This document shows, piece by piece, positions 56,637 through 61,817 of a DNA stretch of 61,817 bases; the first letter of the stretch is position 1, and each line of letters begins with the position of its first letter. The DNA lies in contig JBQTHM010000046.1 in NCBI GenBank assembly GCA_052389895.1, positions 1 to 61,817 of the forward strand. The letters are read 5' to 3'. The position numbers were made by a program, and so were the translations under genes. The DNA is from CAVVXX01 sp052389895. Its GTDB lineage: Bacteria > Pseudomonadota > Alphaproteobacteria > Micropepsales > Micropepsaceae. Under the pieces are notes generated by a model, which saw only the letters and a program-made list of their open reading frames with translations, ran no database searches and had not been told where the DNA came from.

Positions 56637-56909
56637 TCAGGCTACCCTGTCGCTCTTCTTACGATTGTGCAGCCACCAAAGCGGCTGAAGATTTGAGAGG
56701 TCATCCGATCCGCCAAGCGAGCTCGGAACGATGTGATCAATTTCCCAGCCATATTCGGTTTCTTGACCATACTGATCGAACTTCATCCAGCCGCCGTAAA
56801 CGTCCTTCCGAAATACGGGATCGTATCCCTCTACTCGGATTCCCTTCAGCCACACGGCCAAAATGAGTTCTTTGCTTGGTGGTGTGAAGCCAGTCTTTAC
56901 ATAACCCAT
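56637..56909 (-). CDS. Small HNH endonuclease-type protein
   Basis: A 90-residue protein whose C-terminal half is an HNH nuclease motif: WEIDHIVPSSLGGSDDLSNL then QPLWWLHNRKKSD, giving the D-H pair, the central Asn and the final His-Asn. The N-terminal half (PVFRKDVYGGWMKFDQYGQE) matches a stand-alone HNH subfamily I recall from scattered genomes. Its base composition looks more AT-rich than dnaJ or pckA. It has no restriction or phage partner here and may be a single horizontally acquired gene. Confidence 0.82.
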   Translation of the reverse strand: MGYVKTGFTPPSKELILAVWLKGIRVEGYDPVFRKDVYGGWMKFDQYGQETEYGWEIDHIVPSSLGGSDDLSNLQPLWWLHNRKKSDRVA

Positions 56910-57240
56910 GACGTAATCCCTTTTCTTTTCGCGTAACAGTGCGAAGTGAGTGGAGCCGTCTTGACCGATAGAATCCGATGAGCGACATTCGCTCGTTTCT
57001 CAGACTCAGTTCCGCAGGCGTCTCCAATAAAATTCGGCGGGATTGAAACGGGCGGGGTCTATTCCACCCCGCCCGAATCGTTTTCATCAAATGGGATTAT
57101 TGCGGCTTGGATTTGAGGAGTCGAATCCCCGTTCTCCCTTTGTCTCCAACCTCGGAAATTTGGCTACGTCTGATTCGCGCTAGCGCGCCGGGTCAAGAAT
57201 GCTTGCACTTGCGAAGCGGCACTGAGCTTGAGCGACGGCA
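56910..57240. other. 331-bp non-coding region with a terminator-like hairpin
   Basis: No frame is supported here. CGGGCGGGGT (57049-57058) and ACCCCGCCCG (57066-57075) form a perfect 10-bp stem with a 7-base loop, followed after five bases by TTTT (57081-57084), so rightward termination is possible. The start of the region should hold the HNH promoter. A stretch near 57113-57150 looks vaguely like a tRNA 3' half, but its stems do not pair. Confidence 0.5.
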
Positions 57241-58857
57241 CTACTCCGCCGCTTCGGCGAGGATGGGCGCGGCGGCCAGCACGTCCTGGCCGACATGGGC
57301 CTCGAAGGCGCGGAAATTGTCGCGGAACATGCCCACCAGCTTGCGCGCCTGCGCGTCGTAGGCCCGCTTGTCGGCCCAGGTCTCGCGCGGATCGAGAATG
57401 GCGGAATCAATCCCGGGCGCCGCAACCGGCACGCGGAAGCGGAAATGCGGGTCCACGCGCATTTCGACCTGCACCAAAGAACCATCGAGCGCGGCAGTGA
57501 GCAGCGCGCGTGTGACCTTGATCGGCATGCGCTTGCCCGTGCCATAGGCGCCGCCCGTCCATCCCGTGTTGAGCAGCCAGCAATCCACCTTGTGCTTGGA
57601 GATGAGGTCGCGCAGCAGATTGCCGTAGGCGCTGGGATGGCGCGGCATGAAGGGCGCGCCGAAACAGGCGGAGAAGGTGGGCTCGGGATCCTTGCCCAAA
57701 CCTTTTTCCGTGCCCGCCACCTTGGCGGTGAAGCCCGAAAGGAAGTGGTACATCGCCTGTGAGGGCGTGAGCTTGGCGATGGGCGGCAGCACGCCGAAGG
57801 CGTCGGCCGTCAGCATAACGATGTTGCGCGGATGGCCGGCCGTGCCGGTTTCGCTGGCATTGGGAATGTAGCTGATGGGATAGGCGCCGCGCGTGTTTTC
57901 GGTGAGCCGCGCGTCGTCGAGGTCGAGCTCGCGCGTGGCCTCGTCCATCACCACGTTTTCCAGTACGGCGCCGAAGCGGTGAACGGCCTTCCAGATTTCG
58001 GGCTCCGCCTCGCGCGAGAGCCTAATCATTTTGGCGTAACAGCCGCCTTCAAAATTGAACACGCCGTTTTCCGACCAACCGTGTTCGTCATCGCCGATGA
58101 GCGTGCGGTTGGGATCGGCAGAGAGCGTGGTTTTCCCTGTGCCGGAAAGGCCGAAGAAAATCGCCGTGTCGCGGTTGTGGCCGACATTGGCGGAGGCATG
58201 CATCGCCATCACACCTTTGCCGGGCAGAATGTAATTCAGAATGGTGAATACGGATTTCTTGATTTCGCCGGCGTACGACGTGCCCCCGATGAGCACGAGC
58301 TTCTTGGCGAGATTGATGGCAATCACCGTGCCCGAGCGGCAGCCGTGGCGCGCGGGATCGGCGGTGAAGCCGGGAAGATCGATTATGGTGTATTCGGGTA
58401 CGAAGTCGCAGTGCTCGCCCGCGCGCGGCTCGATCAAAAGGTGCTGGATGAAGAGTGAATGCCAGGCAAGCTCGGTAACCACGCGCACGGGCAGGCGGTG
58501 CGTGTGATCGGCGCCGCCGTAAAGATCCTGTACGAAAAGTTCGCGCCCATCGGCGTAGGCCAGCATGGCATCGAAGAGCGCATCGAATTTGGCGGGCTCC
58601 ATGGGGGCGTTGTTGTCCCACCAGATGTGCTTTTCGCTTCCGGGCTCGCGAACGATGAACTTGTCCTTGGCGGAGCGCCCGGTGTGCTGGCCGGTCAGCA
58701 CGACGATGGGGCCATCCTTGGCGATCTTGCCCTCGCCGCGCACGACCGTCCGCTCGTAAAGCTCGGGCGCGGTCAGATTCCAGTGGACCGCCTTCAAATT
58801 GCGGAAGCCCTGCTTTTCAAGGCCAAATGCGCATCCGGGCTGCGTCGCGTGGGTCAT
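57241..58857 (-). CDS. pckA: Phosphoenolpyruvate carboxykinase (ATP)
   Basis: PckA converts oxaloacetate and ATP to phosphoenolpyruvate, the first step of gluconeogenesis. The 538-residue protein has IGGTSYAGEIKKSVF (about 190-204), the kinase-1a loop FFGLSGTGKTTLSADPNRTL (235-254), the kinase-2 region IGDDEHGWSENGVFNFEGGC and NTGWTGGAYGTGKRMPI. It is the full family length. It is divergent from the MoeB-like gene across a 121-bp gap. Confidence 0.97.
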   Translation of the reverse strand: MTHATQPGCAFGLEKQGFRNLKAVHWNLTAPELYERTVVRGEGKIAKDGPIVVLTGQHTGRSAKDKFIVREPGSEKHIWWDNNAPMEPAKFDALFDAMLAYADGRELFVQDLYGGADHTHRLPVRVVTELAWHSLFIQHLLIEPRAGEHCDFVPEYTIIDLPGFTADPARHGCRSGTVIAINLAKKLVLIGGTSYAGEIKKSVFTILNYILPGKGVMAMHASANVGHNRDTAIFFGLSGTGKTTLSADPNRTLIGDDEHGWSENGVFNFEGGCYAKMIRLSREAEPEIWKAVHRFGAVLENVVMDEATRELDLDDARLTENTRGAYPISYIPNASETGTAGHPRNIVMLTADAFGVLPPIAKLTPSQAMYHFLSGFTAKVAGTEKGLGKDPEPTFSACFGAPFMPRHPSAYGNLLRDLISKHKVDCWLLNTGWTGGAYGTGKRMPIKVTRALLTAALDGSLVQVEMRVDPHFRFRVPVAAPGIDSAILDPRETWADKRAYDAQARKLVGMFRDNFRAFEAHVGQDVLAAAPILAEAAE

Positions 58858-58978
58858 GATCGCCTCGCGCCAATGGTGAAACGCATCAGCAAAGATAAAG
58901 CTCAGCTTTCCGCGCTACAATAAAGCGGTTTTTGCTGGCAAAAGGCCGCATTGGGCCCCTCGTGCAACGAAGGGACAG

Positions 58979-59779
58979 ATGAAGCGACCCGGACTTACCG
59001 ATTCTCAACTGGAACGCTATGCGCGCCACATTGTCTTGCGCGAAGTGGGGGGCGCGGGCCAGGCCAAGCTGATGGCCGCGCGCGTGCTGGTGGTGGGCGC
59101 GGGCGGCTTGGGCAGCCCCGCGATTCTCTATCTGGCTGCGGCGGGCATCGGCACCATCGGCGTGGTGGACTACGACCAGGTGACGCTCTCGAATTTACAA
59201 CGGCAAATTATCCACAGGAGCGAGGATGTGGGCCGCGCCAAGACGGAATCGGCGCGCGATGCGGCCGCGCGCGTCAACCCCGACGTGACGATCGTTCCCC
59301 ATACGGAACGATTGACGGCGGCCAACGCCATGAAGCTGATCGGCGAGTACGACATCGTGGCCGACGGCTCCGACAATTTCGCCACGCGGTTTCTGGTCAA
59401 TGACGCGTGCTTCTTCGCGAAAAAGACTTTGGTGTCGGCGGCAATCAGCGAGTTCGACGGGCAATTGGCGACCTTCAAGGCCCATGCGCGCGATGCAGAG
59501 CACGCCTATCCCTGTTACCGCTGCCTGTTTCCCGAAGCGCTGCCGCCGGAAAGCGTGCGCTCGTGCAGCGAAGCGGGAATCTTGGGGGCGCTTGCGGGCG
59601 TGATGGGAACGCTTCAGGCGCTGGAAGTGATGAAGGAGATTCTCGGCATCGGCGCAACCATGGCTGGGCGTTTGCTCATCTATGACTCACTCGGCGCCAC
59701 ATTGCGCACGGTGCGCGTCAAGCCCGACCCCGCCTGCGCGCTGTGCGGGCCGCAGCCAACGATCCGTTCTGCCACCTAA
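58979..59779 (+). CDS. moeB: Molybdopterin-synthase adenylyltransferase / ThiF-HesA family
   Basis: A 266-residue E1-like enzyme that adenylates the C-terminal Gly-Gly of a ubiquitin-like sulfur carrier (MoaD or ThiS). RYARHIVLREVGGAGQAKLM (13-32), the nucleotide loop GAGGLGSPAILYLAAAGIG (about 40-58), NLQRQIIHRSEDVGRAKTES (about 72-91) and two zinc CxxC pairs (CYRCLFPE and CALCGP) are present. There is no rhodanese domain. MoeB and ThiF cannot be separated from sequence alone, and no carrier gene is nearby. Confidence 0.88.
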   Translation: MKRPGLTDSQLERYARHIVLREVGGAGQAKLMAARVLVVGAGGLGSPAILYLAAAGIGTIGVVDYDQVTLSNLQRQIIHRSEDVGRAKTESARDAAARVNPDVTIVPHTERLTAANAMKLIGEYDIVADGSDNFATRFLVNDACFFAKKTLVSAAISEFDGQLATFKAHARDAEHAYPCYRCLFPEALPPESVRSCSEAGILGALAGVMGTLQALEVMKEILGIGATMAGRLLIYDSLGATLRTVRVKPDPACALCGPQPTIRSAT

Positions 59780-59787
59780 GTCGCCGC

Positions 59788-59896
59788 AGCCCCCTCAGTC
59801 GGCTTCGCCGACAGCTCCCCCTGAGGGGGAGAATGATTGTTGTTTTCATCCTCCCCCTTTGGGGGAGGTGCCGAGCGCAGCGAGGCGGAGGGGGCT
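59788..59896. repeat. REPIN-like intergenic repeat
   Basis: A 109-bp element closed by AGCCCCCTC (59788-59796) and GAGGGGGCT (59888-59896). Within it are GTCGGC-TTC-GCCGAC (59798-59812), CTCCCCC-TGA-GGGGGAG (59815-59831) and CCTCCCCC-TTT-GGGGGAGG (59850-59868), then GTGCCGAGCGCAGCGAGGCG. Two related half-units in inverted orientation make it look like a paired REP (REPIN). It fills the gap between moeB and polA and abuts the polA stop. Confidence 0.85.
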
Positions 59897-61817
59897 TTAG
59901 TGCGCTTCGTCCCAGTTGTTGCCGGAATGGGCTTCGACGGTTAGGGGCACACTGAGCTCCAGCACGGGCAGCGTCGCTTTCTCCATCACCGACTTCGCGA
60001 CGGCGCTTGCTTCCTCCACTTCCGCCTCGGGGGCTTCCAGCACGAGCTCGTCGTGCACCTGGAGCAGCATTTTTGCTTTCAGCTTTTTCTTCGTGAGCGC
60101 CTCGGGAAGCCGGATCATGGCGCGGCGGATGATATCGGCGGCCGTTCCCTGCAAGGGCGCGTTGATGGCGGCGCGCTCGGCGCCGCCGCGGCTGCCCGGC
60201 ATCTTGGAATTGATCTCGCGGATATGGATGCGCCGGCCGAACAGGGTTTCCACATAGCCGTGAGCCCGCGCGAATTCCTTGGTGCGCTCCATGTAGTCGC
60301 GGATGCCGGGGAAGCGTTCGAAATATTTGCGGATGTAGGCGTCCGCCTCGGCCCTCGCGATTCCCAGCTGGTTGGCAAGGCCGAAGCCCGACATGCCGTA
60401 GATGATGCCGAAATTGATCGCCTTGGCGCGGCGGCGCACTTCGGCCGGCATTCCCTTTACGGGCACCCCGAACATTTCGGAGGCCGTCATGGCGTGAATG
60501 TCGAGACCGTCGGCAAACGCCTTTTTCAGCGCCGCAATATCCGCCATGTGCGCGAGCAGGCGCAATTCGATCTGGCTGTAATCGGCGCTGATCAGCTTGT
60601 GGCCGGGGGCTGCGACGAAGGCCTGGCGGATGCGGCGGCCTTCCTCGGTGCGGATGGGAATGTTCTGCAGATTGGGATCGTTGGAGGCGAGCCTTCCCGT
60701 GGCCGCACCTGTCTGCGCATATGAGGTGTGCACGCGGCCCGTATCCGGATCGATGAAATTGGGAAGCGCGTCGGTATAGGTGGAGCGCAGCTTTTGCAAC
60801 CGCCGCCATTCCAGCACCAGGCAGGGCAGCTCGTGGCCCTGCGCCGCCAAATCCTCCAGCACGTCGGCATCGGTCGACCAGGCGCCGGTCGTGGTCTTGC
60901 GCCCGCCGGGAAGCGAAAGCTTTTCGAAAAGGATGTCGCCCAACTGCCGGGGCGAGCCGGGGTTGAAATCCTCGCCGGCTAGCTTGCCGATCTCGGCTTC
61001 GAGCTTGCCCATCTTCTGGGCGAAGTCGTTGGAGATTTTTCCCAGGAACGAGGGCGAGATGGTAATTCCCGTCCGCTCCATCTCGGCCAGCACGGGCACG
61101 AGCGGGCGTTCGAGAGTCTCGTAGACACTTACCTTGTGCTCGGCCGCAAGCTTGGGTTTGAAGAGGCGATGCAGGCGCAGCGTGACGTCCGCGTCTTCCG
61201 CCGAATAGCGCGTGGCTTCCTTAAGCTCCACCAGGTCGAAAGTGATCTTGTCCTTGCCCTTGCCGCAAACATCCATGAAGGCGATGGGCTTGTGGTTGAG
61301 ATATTTCCCGGACAACTCGTCCATGCCGTGGCCGTGCAGGCCCGCATGCAGCACATAGGAAATCAGCATGGTGTCGTCGAAGGGCGCCATGCGGATGCCG
61401 CGCTTCAGGAACACCAGATAATCGAATTTGACGTTCTGGCCGACCTTGAGAACGGAATCGTCTTCCAGCAGCGGCTTGAGGCGCGCGAGCACACCGGCTT
61501 CCGCGAGCTGTTTCAGCTTTTCGCCGCCGGCCAGATCGAGCCCCGCCACGCGGCGGTGGCCCACGGGAATGTAACAGGCCGCATTGGGTGCAACGGCAAG
61601 CGAGATTCCACAAAGCTCTGCGCGCAAGAGGTCGAGCGAGGTCGTTTCCGTGTCTACGCAAACCACACCCTCGTTCTGCGCGCGCGCGATCCAGCGCTCC
61701 AGCGCGACCAGCTCCAGCACGGTCTCGTAGGCGTCGTAGTCGATGGGCTTGAGCACGAGCCCGCGGTCCATCACCGCGCCGGGGCAGCCCTTCGTCTGTG
61801 TGGAAGGCGCCTTGGCT
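59897..61817 (-). CDS. polA: DNA polymerase I, C-terminal part (cut by the window edge)
   Basis: The visible 640 codons hold a 3'-5' exonuclease-type domain (VVCVDTETTSLDLLRAELCG, with the DxE motif; later YSAEDADVTLRL) and the family A polymerase: RLASNDPNLQNIPIRTEEGR, LISADYSQIELRLLAHMAD (motif A), RRRAKAINFGIIYGMSGFGL (motif B) and LLQVHDELVLEAPEAE (motif C). The frame stays open through base 61817, so the 5'-3' exonuclease domain lies outside. PolA fills gaps and removes RNA primers. All catalytic motifs seen are intact. Confidence 0.96.
   Translation of the reverse strand, partial: AKAPSTQTKGCPGAVMDRGLVLKPIDYDAYETVLELVALERWIARAQNEGVVCVDTETTSLDLLRAELCGISLAVAPNAACYIPVGHRRVAGLDLAGGEKLKQLAEAGVLARLKPLLEDDSVLKVGQNVKFDYLVFLKRGIRMAPFDDTMLISYVLHAGLHGHGMDELSGKYLNHKPIAFMDVCGKGKDKITFDLVELKEATRYSAEDADVTLRLHRLFKPKLAAEHKVSVYETLERPLVPVLAEMERTGITISPSFLGKISNDFAQKMGKLEAEIGKLAGEDFNPGSPRQLGDILFEKLSLPGGRKTTTGAWSTDADVLEDLAAQGHELPCLVLEWRRLQKLRSTYTDALPNFIDPDTGRVHTSYAQTGAATGRLASNDPNLQNIPIRTEEGRRIRQAFVAAPGHKLISADYSQIELRLLAHMADIAALKKAFADGLDIHAMTASEMFGVPVKGMPAEVRRRAKAINFGIIYGMSGFGLANQLGIARAEADAYIRKYFERFPGIRDYMERTKEFARAHGYVETLFGRRIHIREINSKMPGSRGGAERAAINAPLQGTAADIIRRAMIRLPEALTKKKLKAKMLLQVHDELVLEAPEAEVEEASAVAKSVMEKATLPVLELSVPLTVEAHSGNNWDEAH

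Noticed and set aside
57113..57150. A GGAGTCGAATCCCC stretch resembling a tRNA or tmRNA T-arm
   Set aside because: The T-stem has mismatches, the loop lacks the expected TTC, and no acceptor partner or CCA is found.
1..61817. CRISPR array, rRNA operon or complete tRNA genes
   Set aside because: No regularly spaced direct repeats, rRNA signatures or foldable tRNA cloverleaf were found on reading the window.

Overview
The window is chromosomal DNA of a GC-rich alphaproteobacterium (my estimate is a little over 60% GC), probably one contig of a draft or metagenome assembly. The class is suggested by a CckA-type hybrid kinase, a DksA with a single zinc-finger cysteine, a DUF6468 protein, the nfu-tsaB-rimI-fur-plsC-miaB-phoH-ybeY-corC-lnt-HTH run, and the gpmI-envC-ctpA-deacetylase-rppH run. 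I cannot name a genus. No rRNA, complete tRNA or CRISPR array was seen.

Layout. 1-4450 is an accessory segment. The window begins on the first base of an IS3-family element with perfect 14-bp ends. Then come small ORFs, a DUF3800 protein, an IS1595-type transposase, a small SANT-like protein and an unknown gene. At 4451-4594 a decayed C-terminus of an APC permease lies near an intact relative (5154-6482). Next are an orphan HigA, cckA, and a divergent compact arsenic cluster (arsR-arsI-arsC, no efflux pump). 10.5-17.3 kb is mostly metabolic: mmsA, an EVE protein, gpsA, lolA, and puuD with a putrescine-type aminotransferase. At about 17.44-17.63 kb there is a convincing unannotated small RNA gene with its own promoter, two C-rich-loop hairpins and a strong terminator; it runs into the 3' end of alkB.

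18.9-23.9 kb is a growth and translation cluster: rplU-rpmA-two GNATs-obgE-nadD-rsfS-rlmH, then dksA. The usual downstream partners (gpmI, envC, ctpA, polysaccharide deacetylase, rppH) are present but inverted as a block (24.6-30.4 kb). After that come an esterase, an AlkA-like glycosylase, a gluQRS remnant, and an uncharacterised pair made of a four-helix membrane protein and a VWA-domain protein (32.0-33.9 kb). Two secreted proteins follow (NTF2-like and DUF885).

36.4-46.1 kb is one long leftward operon-like run: nfu, nitroreductase, tsaB, rimI, fur, plsC, miaB, phoH, ybeY, corC, lnt and an HTH regulator, with many 4-base stop/start overlaps. It joins Fe-S delivery, tRNA modification, 16S rRNA maturation, lipid synthesis and lipoprotein acylation. 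metK, which I recall following the HTH gene in relatives, is absent.

A universal stress protein, mutS, malic enzyme (maeB type), an M20 peptidase, dnaK-dnaJ, a small HNH nuclease flanked by strong hairpins, pckA, a MoeB/ThiF-like enzyme, a REPIN-like repeat, and a polA gene cut by the window edge complete the right side. The best candidates for undescribed biology are the small RNA at 17.48 kb, the membrane/VWA pair, and the DUF3800 gene with its head-to-head small partner.
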